Of a stretch of 64,000 nucleotides of DNA, positions 1 to 9,218 are shown piece after piece. The notes beneath the pieces are model-generated. The model had not been told where the DNA came from and did no database searches. It worked only from the letters and a program-made list of their open reading frames with translations. Numbering within the stretch: position 1 is the first letter of the stretch; every line of letters starts with the position of its first letter. The translations under genes and the position numbers were made by a program. This stretch comes from Streptomyces fulvoviolaceus (lineage in GTDB: Bacteria; Actinomycetota; Actinomycetes; Streptomycetales; Streptomycetaceae), in assembly GCF_000718165.1 (NCBI RefSeq), contig NZ_JOEY01000023.1, positions 93,637 to 157,636 on the forward strand, read 5' to 3'.

Positions 1-387
1 AACGGTCTGCCGGGAGTGGAGACCCGCATGCCGGTGATCTTCAGCGAGCTGGTGGTCAAGGGCGGCCTGCCGGCGGGCCGCTTCGTCGAGTTGATGTGCG
101 CCAACCCGGCCCGGCTCAACGGCCTGTACCCCCGCAAGGGAGTCATCGCGCCCGGCTCGGACGCGGACCTCGCGATCTGGGACCCCACGGGCACCCGGAC
201 CGTCCGCAGCTCGGGCCTGCACATGGCCACGGACTACACGCCGTACGAGGGCATGCCGGTCACCGGCTGGCCGGAGACCGTCGTGGTGGGCGGCCGTCCC
301 GTCGTCGAGGCGGGCCGGCTGACGGACACCGAACCCCGGGGCCGCCACCTGCGCTCCGGCCCCTTGAGCCGGTCCCTGGTCTGCTGA
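1..387 (+). CDS. Dihydropyrimidinase / D-hydantoinase, C-terminal part
   Basis: Open in frame from the first base, so the 5' end lies outside the window; 128 codons remain. The fragment has the closing part of a cyclic amidohydrolase: an NPAR segment (residues 35-38) typical of dihydropyrimidinases, then GSDADLAIWDP, the hallmark of the C-terminal beta-sandwich of this superfamily, and a short tail ending LSRSLVC. The metal-binding His residues and carboxylated Lys are upstream and cannot be checked. Expected role: cytoplasmic opening of dihydropyrimidine or hydantoin rings in reductive pyrimidine catabolism. Other cyclic amidohydrolases such as allantoinase are less likely given the NPAR segment. 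Confidence 0.85.
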   Translation, partial: NGLPGVETRMPVIFSELVVKGGLPAGRFVELMCANPARLNGLYPRKGVIAPGSDADLAIWDPTGTRTVRSSGLHMATDYTPYEGMPVTGWPETVVVGGRPVVEAGRLTDTEPRGRHLRSGPLSRSLVC

Positions 388-720
388 TCCTGCAGGTCCC
401 CTCGACGCGGCCAACGGCGCGACAGCCGGCTGGTCGAGTCCGCGCCGGGCCGGTTCACGCTCGTGGTGGGCGTGCCCGGGCCGGACGGCGGGCCATGAGC
501 AGGAGCTTCGACCGGCGCCACGGGAGCCGCAGTCGGATCAGCGGCTGCTTCCAGGAGAGTTCGCCCTGCCCATGGGCATCCCCTCCTGGTCCGGCCGTCC
601 CGGCCAGGACGGGGAGCGCCCACCAGCAACGGGCGTCCGCCAGTAGAACCAGTCCGCCAACCGGCTGACCTCCGCGGCACGTCACGGATAGCCCTCCGAG
701 ACAGTTGGGACAATCCGCCC
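388..720. other. Intergenic gap, no gene seen
   Basis: Short open frames here overlap each other on both strands and have no plausible ribosome-binding site or recognisable protein. The last 40 bases must hold the promoter and ribosome-binding site of the MFS gene at 721, but no clear Shine-Dalgarno sequence is seen. Confidence 0.5.
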
Positions 721-2337
721 ATGACGTCCCCTGCAGGCACTACTGAGAGTTCGGCAACAGCGCGACTCGTTCTGCTGACACTCGCTGCCGGTCAGTTCCT
801 GATGGCGCTCGACAGCTCTGTCATGAACGTCTCGATCGCGACGGTGGCCGAGGACGTGGGCACGACGGTGACGGGTGTCCAGGGAGCCATCACGGCCTAC
901 ACCCTGGTCATGGCGATGCTCATGATCCCCGGCGGCAAAACAGGGGCACTGATCGGCCGCAAACGCGCCTTCATGATCGGCTGCGGCATCTACGGCTGCG
1001 GCTCTCTGACCACAGCGCTCGCGCCGAACCTGCCGGTGCTGCTGTTCGGCTGGTCGTTCCTCGAGGGAGTCGGAGCGGCGCTCATCCTGCCCGCGATCGT
1101 GGCACTCGTCGCCGGCAACTTCACCGTTGAACGCCGTCCCGCCGCCTACGGACTCGTCGCGGCTGCAGGGGCCGTGGCCATCGCGCTCGGACCGCTCATC
1201 GGGGGCGTCGCGACAACGTACTTCTCCTGGCGCTGGGTCTTCGCCGGCGAGGTCCTGGTGGTGCTGGGCATCCTGGTGCTCGCCCGCCGCATCACCGATG
1301 CCGCGAGCGACGAACGCCCGCGCATCGATCTCGTCGGCACGATGCTGTCCGCTCTGGGGCTGGGGGTCTTCGTCTACGGCGTACTGCGTTCCGGCGAATG
1401 GGGCTGGTTCCGGCCGAAGCCCGACGCGCCTTCGTGGCTCGGCATCTCACTTGTCGTGTGGCTGATGCTGGCAGGTCTGCTTCTGATCTGGCTCTTCCTT
1501 CGCTGGGAGGCCCGCCTCGTGGAACGGGGCAGGGAGCCGCTCGTCGACCCGGCCATGCTGCACAACAAGCAGCTCACCGGCGGGCTGACGATGTTCTTCT
1601 TCCAGTACCTCGTGCAAATGGGCGTGTTCTTCGTCGTACCGCTCTATCTGTCGGTCGCCCTGGGGCTGTCCGCGCTGTCGACCGGTGCCCGCATCCTGCC
1701 ACTCTCACTGACGCTGCTGGCGGCCGCGATCCTGATCCCGCGGTTTCTCCCGAACGTCTCGCCGCGGCGGGTGGTGCGGCTCGGGATCCTCGCATTGTTC
1801 GCAGGTGCGGTGGCCCTGATGGCCGCGCTCGACGTGGACGCCGACGCGGCCATCGTCACCGTCCCCCTCCTGCTGATCGGGCTCGGCATGGGAGCGTTGG
1901 CGTCCCAGCTCGGTTCTGTCACCGTGTCCGCGGTACCGAAGACACAGAGCGCAGATGTCGGCGGCGTGCAGAACGCCGTGACCAACCTCGGCGCATCGAT
2001 GGGTACGGCACTCGCCGGGTCGATCCTGATCGCCACACTCACGACGTCGTTCCTGACCAGCGTGGACCAGAATCCGGCCGTCCCGGCCGACGTCAAGAGC
2101 CAGGCTGCCGTCGAGCTCCAGAGCGGCGCGCCCTTCCTGTCGGACGCCCAGCTCAAGGCCGCCCTCGCCAAAGCGGGCACGAGCACCGAGGTGACTCAGG
2201 CGGCACTCGACGCGAACGCCGACGCCAGGATCGACGGTCTGCGGGCCGCACTCGCCATCCTCGCCCTCACCGCTCTCCTCGCGCTGTTCTTCACCCACAG
2301 GATCCCGAAGACCCAGCCCCGTTCGACGGAGTCCTAG
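721..2337 (+). CDS. MFS transporter, DHA2 (14-TMS) drug:H+ antiporter family
   Basis: Integral membrane exporter of 538 residues, the usual size of the 14-helix DHA2 group (EmrB/QacA type). The first helix ends in LDSSVMNVSIATV (residues 30-42), the DHA2 motif with its acidic residue. The loop 2-3 motif A appears as GGKTGALIGRKR (71-82). The antiporter motif C region is rich in Gly around GPLIGG (157-162). A hydrophilic loop at about 445-500 precedes the last helix, as in many relatives. No TetR or MarR regulator lies next to it, so the substrate cannot be guessed; proton-driven efflux of a toxic compound is the family role. A weak GC hairpin starts at the stop codon (2337-2359). Confidence 0.9.
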   Translation: MTSPAGTTESSATARLVLLTLAAGQFLMALDSSVMNVSIATVAEDVGTTVTGVQGAITAYTLVMAMLMIPGGKTGALIGRKRAFMIGCGIYGCGSLTTALAPNLPVLLFGWSFLEGVGAALILPAIVALVAGNFTVERRPAAYGLVAAAGAVAIALGPLIGGVATTYFSWRWVFAGEVLVVLGILVLARRITDAASDERPRIDLVGTMLSALGLGVFVYGVLRSGEWGWFRPKPDAPSWLGISLVVWLMLAGLLLIWLFLRWEARLVERGREPLVDPAMLHNKQLTGGLTMFFFQYLVQMGVFFVVPLYLSVALGLSALSTGARILPLSLTLLAAAILIPRFLPNVSPRRVVRLGILALFAGAVALMAALDVDADAAIVTVPLLLIGLGMGALASQLGSVTVSAVPKTQSADVGGVQNAVTNLGASMGTALAGSILIATLTTSFLTSVDQNPAVPADVKSQAAVELQSGAPFLSDAQLKAALAKAGTSTEVTQAALDANADARIDGLRAALAILALTALLALFFTHRIPKTQPRSTES

Positions 2338-2745
2338 CCGCCGACGGCAGGACGGCGGCGAACACCACCCAGCCGCCGACACCGCTCCCGAGCGGGCCCT
2401 GGTCGCATGACTGGCCAGCGGGTGTCGCCCGGTCCGGCGACTCGATGAGGGGCCGCAGGAAATCACGCCCTCGGTCATCGTGTACGTCGGTCCCGGCGCG
2501 AATGGCGATGGGGGTACGCGGTACGGCGCCCCCCCACGCCGGCCCATGTGGTTCCTGGCTGGTGAGCCCACGCCGCGAAGACGGGCGGGGTGGAGGCGGC
2601 GGTTCCGTCACGGGGCCGTCCCGTCGCTGGGAACGCTGATGGCCGAGATGCCTGCTGGTGCGGAGTGTGGAACGGTGGGAGAGGGGCTGAGAGCCCGGTC
2701 CGGCGCAGGTGCTCCACAGGGCCGCTCCGCCCAGGAGGTGGCGTC
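2338..2745. other. Intergenic gap, no gene seen
   Basis: The gap before the DUF2252 gene has overlapping shadow frames only. A CTGAGAG string near 2687 recalls a thi-box but the rest of a TPP aptamer is absent. An AGGAGG ribosome-binding site at 2733-2738 fixes the next start. Confidence 0.5.
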
Positions 2746-4146
2746 ATGGCTGACCAGGTCAGCGGGAGCCTTCCTGAAGAACGGGCAGCGCGGGGACGGG
2801 CCGCCCGGGCGGACGCGCCGCGCTCCGCCCACGCGGAGTACCAGCCCTCGGCGAAACGACCGGACCCGGTGGACATCATCGAGGCGCAATCTGCCGCCCG
2901 GCTGCCGGAACTCGTGCCCATCCGCTACGGCCGGATGCTGGAGTCCCCCTTCCGCTTCTACCGGGGTGCCGCCGGCATCATGGCCGGTGACCTGGCCGAC
3001 ACCCCCCGTTCGGGAATCACCGCGCAGCTGTGCGGGGACGCGCATCTGCTGAACTTCCGGCTGCTCGCCTCGCCCGAGCGACAGCTGATGTTCGACATCA
3101 ACGACTTCGACGAGACCCTGCCCGGCCCCTGGGAGTGGGACGTCAAGAGGCTGGCCGCGAGCCTGGCCATCGCCGGACGCGAGAACGGCTACACGGATGC
3201 GGAGCGGGCCTCCGTCGTACGCGCCGCCGTACGGTCCTACCGCGAGCGGATGCGCGGCTTCGCCGGCCAGGGCAACCTCGCTGTCTGGTACACGCAGGTC
3301 GGCATGGACGTGCTGCAGGCGCTGGCGGACCGGAAGCTGGGCGCGCGGGCCCGCGCGCGTACCCGGCGGGCCATGGCCAAGGCCCGCGGCCGCGACAGCC
3401 TCCAGGCCTTCGCGAAGCTCACGCAGGTGGTCGACGGGCGGCGCAGGATCACCCCCGACCCGCCCCTGATCGTGCCGATCCAGGACCTGCTGCCGGGCGC
3501 CGAACGCGACGCCGTGGAGGAACAGCTGCGCGAGCTGATCGAGCGGTACGGCCACAGCCTGCAGTCCGACCGGCGCCATCTGCTGCGGCAGTACCGGGTC
3601 GTCGACATGGCCCGCAAGGTCGTCGGGGTCGGCAGCGTCGGCACCCGCTGCTGGATCATCCTGCTGCTCGGCAGGGACGACGAGGACCCGCTGCTGCTGC
3701 AGGCCAAGGAAGCCGACCCGTCGGTGCTGGCCCCGTACGCCGGGACGAGCGCCTACGACAACCAGGGCCAACGGGTCGTCGCCGGGCAGCGCCTCATGCA
3801 GGCCACCAGCGACATCTTCCTGGGCTGGGAACGCGTCATCGGCATGGACGGACGCCAACGCGACTTCTACGTCCGCCAGTTGAGGGACTGGAAAGGCATC
3901 GCCGAACCTCAGCTCATGGTCCCCAAGGACATGCGTGCCTTCGGTGAAGTCTGCGGCGCCACCCTCGCCCGCGCCCACGCCCGCTCCGGAGACCGCATCG
4001 CCATCGCCGCCTACCTCGGCGCCGGCGATGCCTTCGACCGCGCACTCACGATCTTCGCCGAACGCTACGCAGACCAGAACGAACGCGATCACCAAGCCCT
4101 CACCGACGCCGTGCACACCGGCCGAGTCGCCGCCCAGAGCGCATAG
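2746..4146 (+). CDS. DUF2252 family protein
   Basis: 466 residues. The frame is open further upstream, but AGGAGG at 2733-2738 sits 7 bases before the ATG at 2746 and the upstream extension is Cys/Arg/Gly-rich and non-conserved, so this start is preferred. Family signatures are clear: GDAHLLNF (98-105) followed by FDINDFDE (116-123) and EWDVKRLA. They resemble the catalytic and metal-binding loops of the aminoglycoside-phosphotransferase/protein-kinase-like fold, to which DUF2252 is thought to be related. The biochemical role is not established. Cytoplasmic, no signal peptide. The SHOCT protein gene follows 62 bp downstream on the same strand and may be co-transcribed. Confidence 0.85.
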   Translation: MADQVSGSLPEERAARGRAARADAPRSAHAEYQPSAKRPDPVDIIEAQSAARLPELVPIRYGRMLESPFRFYRGAAGIMAGDLADTPRSGITAQLCGDAHLLNFRLLASPERQLMFDINDFDETLPGPWEWDVKRLAASLAIAGRENGYTDAERASVVRAAVRSYRERMRGFAGQGNLAVWYTQVGMDVLQALADRKLGARARARTRRAMAKARGRDSLQAFAKLTQVVDGRRRITPDPPLIVPIQDLLPGAERDAVEEQLRELIERYGHSLQSDRRHLLRQYRVVDMARKVVGVGSVGTRCWIILLLGRDDEDPLLLQAKEADPSVLAPYAGTSAYDNQGQRVVAGQRLMQATSDIFLGWERVIGMDGRQRDFYVRQLRDWKGIAEPQLMVPKDMRAFGEVCGATLARAHARSGDRIAIAAYLGAGDAFDRALTIFAERYADQNERDHQALTDAVHTGRVAAQSA

Positions 4147-4208
4147 GACCCACCGAGGGCCGGAGACGACTGTCGCGCCGCACGGCACGGCAAGGCAGGA
4201 GGACGACC

Positions 4209-4628
4209 ATGAGCGACAACCTGTATCTGGCGTACGACTATCCGCTGCTGGGCGCGTTCTGGACGATGATGTGGATCTTCCTCTGGATCCTGTGGATCAT
4301 CCTGCTGTTCCGCGTCATCGGCGATGTCTTCCGCGACGACTCGCTGAGCGGGTGGGGGAAGACGGGATGGACCTTCTTCGTGCTCATCACGCCGTTCCTC
4401 GGAATCTTCGTGTACCTGATCGCCCGGGGCCGTGACATGGGCAGGCGCGAACAGCAGGCCGCCAGGGCACGGCAGGAGGCGCTCGACGCGTACCTCCGGC
4501 AGACCGTCGAAAGCACGGGCACGGTCGGCCACGCGGACGAGCTGGCCAAGCTCTCCGAGCTGAAGAGCAAGGGCGACCTCACCGAGGCGGAGTTCCAGCA
4601 CGCCAAGGAGAAGGTCCTGACGTCCTGA
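4209..4628 (+). CDS. SHOCT domain membrane protein with PLDc_N-like helices
   Basis: 139 residues, preceded by a GGAGG ribosome-binding site at 4199-4203. Two hydrophobic segments at about residues 15-40 (Trp-rich) and 57-75 form a PLDc_N-like hairpin membrane anchor. A charged Ala/Gln/Arg coiled linker follows (77-100). The last 28 residues fit a SHOCT motif (LAKLSELKSKGDLTEAEF). SHOCT tails are short oligomerisation or targeting modules in many actinobacterial membrane proteins. The precise role is unknown; an envelope-linked structural or regulatory part is inferred. Confidence 0.85.
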   Translation: MSDNLYLAYDYPLLGAFWTMMWIFLWILWIILLFRVIGDVFRDDSLSGWGKTGWTFFVLITPFLGIFVYLIARGRDMGRREQQAARARQEALDAYLRQTVESTGTVGHADELAKLSELKSKGDLTEAEFQHAKEKVLTS

Positions 4629-4831
4629 AGGACGCCCTGCCACCACTCCCACGTGCCCCATCCCTTGGCCCGGGACGAGGGCGACGTCGGGGTTTGACCT
4701 GACGTGATCGAAGAGCCCGGCCCATGGCCCCGTCAGGACCCGGAAAGCTCCGTCCTCCCACAGAAACCACACGGGGCGCACCGTCGGGCCATTGGTCGCG
4801 ATGCGCGCGGGCCGTACACCATGATGGGCCC

Positions 4832-5770
4832 GTGGACTTCGAGCCGTACCGGGGCGAGTTGGTGGCGTACTGCTACCGGATGCTCGGTGCGTTCGATGAG
4901 GCCGAGGACGTGGTGCAGGAGACGATGCTGCGCGCGTGGAGGGCCCGCGATCGGTACGACGGCACGCGGGCGTCCGTGCGGACCTGGCTGTACCGGATCG
5001 CGACCAACGCGTGCCTGACGGCGCTGGAGGGGCGCGGGCGGCGGCCGTTGCCGTCCGGGCTGGGCGCGCCGAGCGATGATCCCGGGGCACCGCTCATGCC
5101 GGCGCTCGACATTCCCTGGCTGCAGCCGTTTCCCGACGCGCGGTTCGACGTGGGGATGCGGGCCGACCTGCGGCTCGCGTGGGTGGCGGCGATGCAGGTC
5201 CTGCCGCCGCGGCAGCGGGCCGTGCTCGTGCTCCGCGAGGTACTGGAGTTCAGCGCCGCCGAGGTCGCCACGCAGCTCGGGACCACGGTCGCGGCGGTCA
5301 ACAGCGCGCTGCAGCGGGCCCGCGCCGCCCTCGCGGACGTGGGGGACGTGGTCGAGGTCGCCGAGCCGGACGATCCCGAGGTACACGCGGTGATCCAGCG
5401 CTACATGCGGGCGTTCGAGGCGGCCGACGTCCCCGCGCTCGTGCGGCTCCTCACCGACGAGGCAGTCCTGGAAATGCCGCCGGTTCCGCTGTGGTATCAG
5501 GGCAGCGGCGACTACGGCCTGTTCATGCACCGCGTGTTCGAGATGCGCGGGACGGGCTGGGGCGTACAGCACCTGACCGCCAACGGACAGCCCGCGCTCG
5601 CCGCGTACGCGCCGGAGCACGGCGGCGGGCATCGGCTGCACACGCTCCAGGTCCTCACGGTCACCGGTGGCAAGGTCGCGCACAACGTCGTATTCGCCGA
5701 CCCCCGCGTGTTCGCGGCATTTGACCTGCCCGAACAGATTTCTTCCGACGAGTTTCCCCGGGCGCGATGA
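4832..5770 (+). CDS. ECF RNA polymerase sigma factor with C-terminal SnoaL-like domain (SigG/TIGR02960 type)
   Basis: 312 residues from the GTG at 4832; an open extension to 4724 is judged non-coding because homology starts at DFEPYRGELVAYCYRM. Region sigma-2 is at about 3-70 (AYCYRMLG, EAEDVVQETMLRAW). Sigma-4 is at about 110-175 (LPPRQRAVLVLREVL, then a helix-turn-helix ending NSALQRARAAL). A SnoaL/NTF2-like extension occupies about 185-300 (VIQRYMRAFEAADVPALVRLL, PLWYQG). Long ECFs of this type often lack an anti-sigma partner and are thought to be controlled by the C-terminal domain. No anti-sigma gene is adjacent, which agrees. The next gene starts 57 bp downstream. Confidence 0.88.
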   Translation: MDFEPYRGELVAYCYRMLGAFDEAEDVVQETMLRAWRARDRYDGTRASVRTWLYRIATNACLTALEGRGRRPLPSGLGAPSDDPGAPLMPALDIPWLQPFPDARFDVGMRADLRLAWVAAMQVLPPRQRAVLVLREVLEFSAAEVATQLGTTVAAVNSALQRARAALADVGDVVEVAEPDDPEVHAVIQRYMRAFEAADVPALVRLLTDEAVLEMPPVPLWYQGSGDYGLFMHRVFEMRGTGWGVQHLTANGQPALAAYAPEHGGGHRLHTLQVLTVTGGKVAHNVVFADPRVFAAFDLPEQISSDEFPRAR

Positions 5771-5826
5771 GTCGAGCCGATGCCGCCGGTAGGTACGGGT
5801 GAGCATCGATCGAAGGGACACCGGAC

Positions 5827-6384
5827 GTGAGCGTCATCGTCATTGAGTTCATCACCCTGGACGGAATCGTGTCCGACCCGGACGGGTCCGGCGGCACACC
5901 GACCGGCGGCTGGGCGTTCCGGCATGGGCGCGAGACGGTCGCCGGGGACAAGTTCCAGCTCGGGGGCACCCTGGACAACGGCGTCATGCTGCTGGGACGT
6001 ACGACCTGGCAGTTGTTCTCGCGGCTCTGGCCGGGACGCGACGACCCGTTCGCCGCGCGGATGAACGCCGTGCCGAAGCTGGTCGCCTCCCACACCCTGA
6101 CCAGCACCTCGGCGTGGCAGAACTCGCAGATCGTCGACGGCGACCTCGTCGACGCCGTCAAGCGTGAGCGGCGCGATGTGATCGTCACCGGCAGCGTGAG
6201 CGTCGTACGCACGTTGATGGCCAAGGACCTGATCGACGAGTACCGGCTCCTGATCTTCCCCACGATCCTCGGTACCGGCGAGCGGCTCCTTCCCGCCGGC
6301 AGGCCGCCCGCGTACCTGGAATGCCTGTCGGCCGAAGAAGCCGGCGCCGCCGTCCTCGCGCGGTACGGGAGGGCGGCACGATGA
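5827..6384 (+). CDS. Dihydrofolate reductase family protein (RibD C-terminal fold)
   Basis: 185 residues, GTG start after GAAGGGACA. The N-terminus VIVIEFITLDGIVSDP is the usual beginning of the small RibD-C/DHFR-like reductases. LLGRTTWQLFSRLWPG (around 55-72) and VTGSVSVVRTLMAKDLIDEYRLLIFPTILG (about 120-150) are family motifs for the NADPH fold. Members are predicted NADPH-dependent reductases of unknown substrate, often found beside ECF sigma factors, as here. Downstream lies a convergent gap with a strong hairpin. Confidence 0.85.
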   Translation: MSVIVIEFITLDGIVSDPDGSGGTPTGGWAFRHGRETVAGDKFQLGGTLDNGVMLLGRTTWQLFSRLWPGRDDPFAARMNAVPKLVASHTLTSTSAWQNSQIVDGDLVDAVKRERRDVIVTGSVSVVRTLMAKDLIDEYRLLIFPTILGTGERLLPAGRPPAYLECLSAEEAGAAVLARYGRAAR

Positions 6385-6752
6385 CGGGTTCGCTTCGGCC
6401 TCAGGACCGCTGAGCAAGGACGGGATGCGGCCGCCGGACACCCACGGTCCTGTTGGCTCCCGGTACCTCGGCTGTGCTGCGACAGGGCCTTGTGGTGAGG
6501 CCATCCTGAGGCGTTCAGACCGGGTATGCCGGGTCGACCTGCCCTTGTCTTTGGCGGTCTGTCCCTGTCCTTGCGTCCCGAACGCGTCCCGAATTCGCCT
6601 CATGGAGGCTCCGCCCCGATGTTCGGGGCGGAGCCTCATTGGCCGTCAGGTCCCTGTGTACTCGCCACGTCCCTCACGGCGGCAGGTCGATGACACCGGA
6701 GGGCCGCATGTCAGAGGTGCGCAGTACATCAGCGACTTCTCGCGTCGCACCG
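6385..6752. other. Convergent intergenic region with att-like relic
   Basis: No gene. This stretch separates convergent genes and contains CCTTG/GTCC-rich DNA at 6541-6590 with a GCGTCCC pair at 6573-6579 and 6584-6590 (11-bp spacing), followed by the hairpin at 6605-6637. The same arrangement (paired GCGTCC, then a GAGGC...GCCTC hairpin, then a GCCGT string) recurs at 43571-43722 beside a tRNA fragment, which suggests an old integration scar. Confidence 0.55.
6605..6637. terminator. Perfect 14-bp hairpin, probable bidirectional terminator
   Basis: GAGGCTCCGCCCCG at 6605-6618 pairs perfectly with 6624-6637 around a 5-base loop. It lies between the convergent reductase and GH32 genes, so it could stop transcripts from both sides. 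There is no U-tract, as is usual in Streptomyces. Confidence 0.7.
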
Positions 6753-8228
6753 TCACCGGGCCGTCATGTCGCCCTGTCCTTGCGCCGCCAGGAGCGGTTC
6801 CCGATGGATTCCGCCGGGGTCCAGATCCCACGCCTCGACGGTGAAGCCGCCGGCGCCGGGCCCTGTGCTGTGGGCCTGGAGCCGCCATGGCCCGTCGCCG
6901 ATCGGATAGAACCTGAGGGTGAGGACCTGCCCGGTAGCGAGATAGATCTCGGCGATCGAGCCATCCACGATGACGCGGAGTTCGACGGGCGCCCCGGGGA
7001 CCTTCGCAGCAGGGCAGGGCAGGCTGTACGCGCCTGCTCGTGCCCGTACGTCCAGAGATGCGTGGCCGCGGTCGACGGTGAGCCGACCGGCGGCGGGGTC
7101 GAGGCTGATGTCCAGGTACTCGGTGCCGTCCGCGGAGGTGACCAGACGCAGGCCGGTCGTACCGGCGGGGTCAGGGGTCAGGGTGGCGGTGAGGTCGAAG
7201 CTGCGGCTGACCGGACCCAGTTCAGTCGGCCCGGATCGGGTGACGTTTCCGGTGCGGTGCAGGACGCGTTCGCCGCGCAGAGCGAGCAGTTCGCGGGCGG
7301 GGCGCTGGCTGACCGTGCCGTCGTCGGCCAGGGTCAGTTCGCGCGGGAGGGTGAGGGCGCCTGCCCAACCGGCTTCGTGTGCCCAGGAGTCGTCGCGCGC
7401 CTCCCACGCCCAGCCCCACAGCAGCCACCGGTCTTCTCCAGGGGCCCTGAGCAGGGCAGGGGCGTAGAAGTCCGGGCCGTGGTCCAGCGGTACCGGGGCC
7501 GCGGTAGCCGGGAAGCGGCCCTCTTCCTCACGGCCGGTGTGGACCGTCACGTGGCTTGGGCCGCCCTGCGGGGTCCAGTCGCTGACGATCAGGACCCCGC
7601 GGTCACCGAAGGTCGCATACTGAGGGCACTCCCATCCGACCGGATCGCCCGTGGCGGCGAGGCCGCCGGCGTGGAAGGGACCGCGATAGACCCAGTTCTC
7701 CAGGTTGTCGGACTCATAGAGCAGTGCCGCTCCACGGCCGTCGGCGAGGGCCGAGCCGACCAGCATCCGCCAGCGGCCGTCCTGCTGCCAGACGTAGGGA
7801 TCCCGGTACATGGTGGTGTCGGCGGGCGGTTGCGGGATGAGCAGCTCCGGCCGCTTCGTCCAGCTGTGTCCGCCGTCGTACGACTCGGCGGTGGTGACCG
7901 GCTGCCACCAGCGGCCGGTGCGGTTGGCGGAGTAGAAGGCCAGCAGTCGGCCGTCGACGGAGATGGCGTTGCCGGAGAAGCAGCCGTCGGCGTCGTCGCC
8001 GCCGGGGGTGGGAGCGAGGGCGACCGGGAGCTGTTCCCAGGTGATCAGGTCGGGGCTGCGGAAATGGCCCCAGTGCATGTTCGCGTGCTGCGGGCCGTGC
8101 GGGTTGTACTGGAAGAACACGTGGTAGTGGCCCTCGTGGAAGACCAGGCCGTTGGGATCGTTGATCCAGTTGCGGGGCGGGCGCAGGTGTACGGCCGGCA
8201 GGTGGGGGTCGGCGGGCGGCGTGGCCAC
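6753..8228 (-). CDS. GH32 beta-fructosidase, no signal peptide
   Basis: 491 residues from the GTG at 8228; the longer open frame upstream overlaps the permease gene and is not homologous. GH32 hallmarks: WINDPNG (21-27) with nucleophile Asp24, RDP (142-144) as transition-state stabiliser, and WECP with acid/base Glu200. The five-bladed propeller is followed by the C-terminal beta-sandwich. No signal peptide or lipobox is present, so it probably acts in the cytosol on imported fructo-oligosaccharides or sucrose, releasing fructose. It is last in a same-strand series LacI, binding protein, two permeases, GH32, with 62 bp after the MalG-type permease, which fits an oligofructan uptake-and-hydrolysis operon. 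Confidence 0.93.
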   Translation of the reverse strand: MATPPADPHLPAVHLRPPRNWINDPNGLVFHEGHYHVFFQYNPHGPQHANMHWGHFRSPDLITWEQLPVALAPTPGGDDADGCFSGNAISVDGRLLAFYSANRTGRWWQPVTTAESYDGGHSWTKRPELLIPQPPADTTMYRDPYVWQQDGRWRMLVGSALADGRGAALLYESDNLENWVYRGPFHAGGLAATGDPVGWECPQYATFGDRGVLIVSDWTPQGGPSHVTVHTGREEEGRFPATAAPVPLDHGPDFYAPALLRAPGEDRWLLWGWAWEARDDSWAHEAGWAGALTLPRELTLADDGTVSQRPARELLALRGERVLHRTGNVTRSGPTELGPVSRSFDLTATLTPDPAGTTGLRLVTSADGTEYLDISLDPAAGRLTVDRGHASLDVRARAGAYSLPCPAAKVPGAPVELRVIVDGSIAEIYLATGQVLTLRFYPIGDGPWRLQAHSTGPGAGGFTVEAWDLDPGGIHREPLLAAQGQGDMTAR

Positions 8229-8290
8229 ACGGAGCCTTTCGAAGGGTGCGCGGGACGCACAGGGGTGGCAGAGAAGAGCGGGTGTGGGGG

Positions 8291-9217
8291 TCAGCCCTTG
8301 ACGCCGCTGGAGGCGATGCTGCTGACGAAGGCCCGCTGGAAGGCCACGAACAGCGCGAGTACCGGCACGGTGATCATCGACGAGTAGGCCATGATCTCGC
8401 CCCAGGAGGGGTTGGTCTGGACGAAGTAGTCGATGCCGATCATGACCGGCCGCAGGTCCTCGCTCTGGACGACCATCAGCGGCCACAGGTAGGCGTTCCA
8501 CATCGGCAGGAAGGCCAGGATGGCCACCGTGGCGATCGCCGGACCGGACAGCGGCATGACGATGCGTCGGTAGATGCCGAACCAGCTCGCCCCGTCGAGG
8601 ACGGCCGCTTCGTCGAGTTCCTTGGGGATGCTCTGGAAGTACTGGTGGAAGAGGAAGATGAACATGGCGTTGGCGACGAACGGCAGGATCTGGACCTGGT
8701 AGGTGTCCAGCCAGCCTTCGGTCACGATGAGCCGGCCGCCGTCCAGTTGCAGCCAGGGCAGTTTGTTGACCCACCAGACCATGGGCAGGGCGAAGGTCTC
8801 GAACGGCACGATCAGCGTCGCGATCACGGCGGTGAGGACGATTTTCTTGCCGCGCCACCGCATCCGGGACAGGGCGAACGCCGCGAGGCTGTTGATGAAG
8901 ATGCTCAGTGCCACGGTGATGGCGGAGATCCCGATGGAGTTGAGCAGGAAACGGACGGCGGGCACCCGGTCGAAGACACCGGTGTAGTTGTCCAGGGAGA
9001 GATGGCCGACGGGCAGGAACGCCTTGATGCCGTCCAGGTCGCCGAAGATCTGCTGGTCGGGCTTGAACGACGACACCAGCATGAAGACGATCGGGAACGA
9101 GAAGAACAGCGCGAGCGCGATGCGCGCCGCCTGGAGTCCGATCCGGCGCGGCGACGGCCTCCGGCGGCGGCCCGGGTGCGCGGGCGCTGGGGCGGGAGCA
9201 GGCGATACGGAGGTCAT
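8291..9217 (-). CDS. Carbohydrate ABC transporter permease (MalG/CUT1 type)
   Basis: 308 residues with six predicted membrane helices; the Pro-rich, Arg-rich N-terminus is cytoplasmic. The EAA loop (DEAAVLDGASWFGIYRRIVMPLSGP) that docks the ATPase is clear near residues 205-230. Family role: one half of the channel for sugar import from the binding protein. It starts 1 bp after the MalF-type permease stop, so translation is likely coupled. No ATPase is encoded in this operon; in Streptomyces CUT1 systems a shared MsiK-type ATPase usually serves, and that is inferred here. Confidence 0.93.
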   Translation of the reverse strand: MTSVSPAPAPAPAHPGRRRRPSPRRIGLQAARIALALFFSFPIVFMLVSSFKPDQQIFGDLDGIKAFLPVGHLSLDNYTGVFDRVPAVRFLLNSIGISAITVALSIFINSLAAFALSRMRWRGKKIVLTAVIATLIVPFETFALPMVWWVNKLPWLQLDGGRLIVTEGWLDTYQVQILPFVANAMFIFLFHQYFQSIPKELDEAAVLDGASWFGIYRRIVMPLSGPAIATVAILAFLPMWNAYLWPLMVVQSEDLRPVMIGIDYFVQTNPSWGEIMAYSSMITVPVLALFVAFQRAFVSSIASSGVKG

Positions 9218-9218
9218 G

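Noticed and set aside
2680..2745. TPP riboswitch before the DUF2252 gene
   Set aside because: Only a CTGAGAG string is present; the other conserved aptamer parts are missing and the gene has no link to thiamine.
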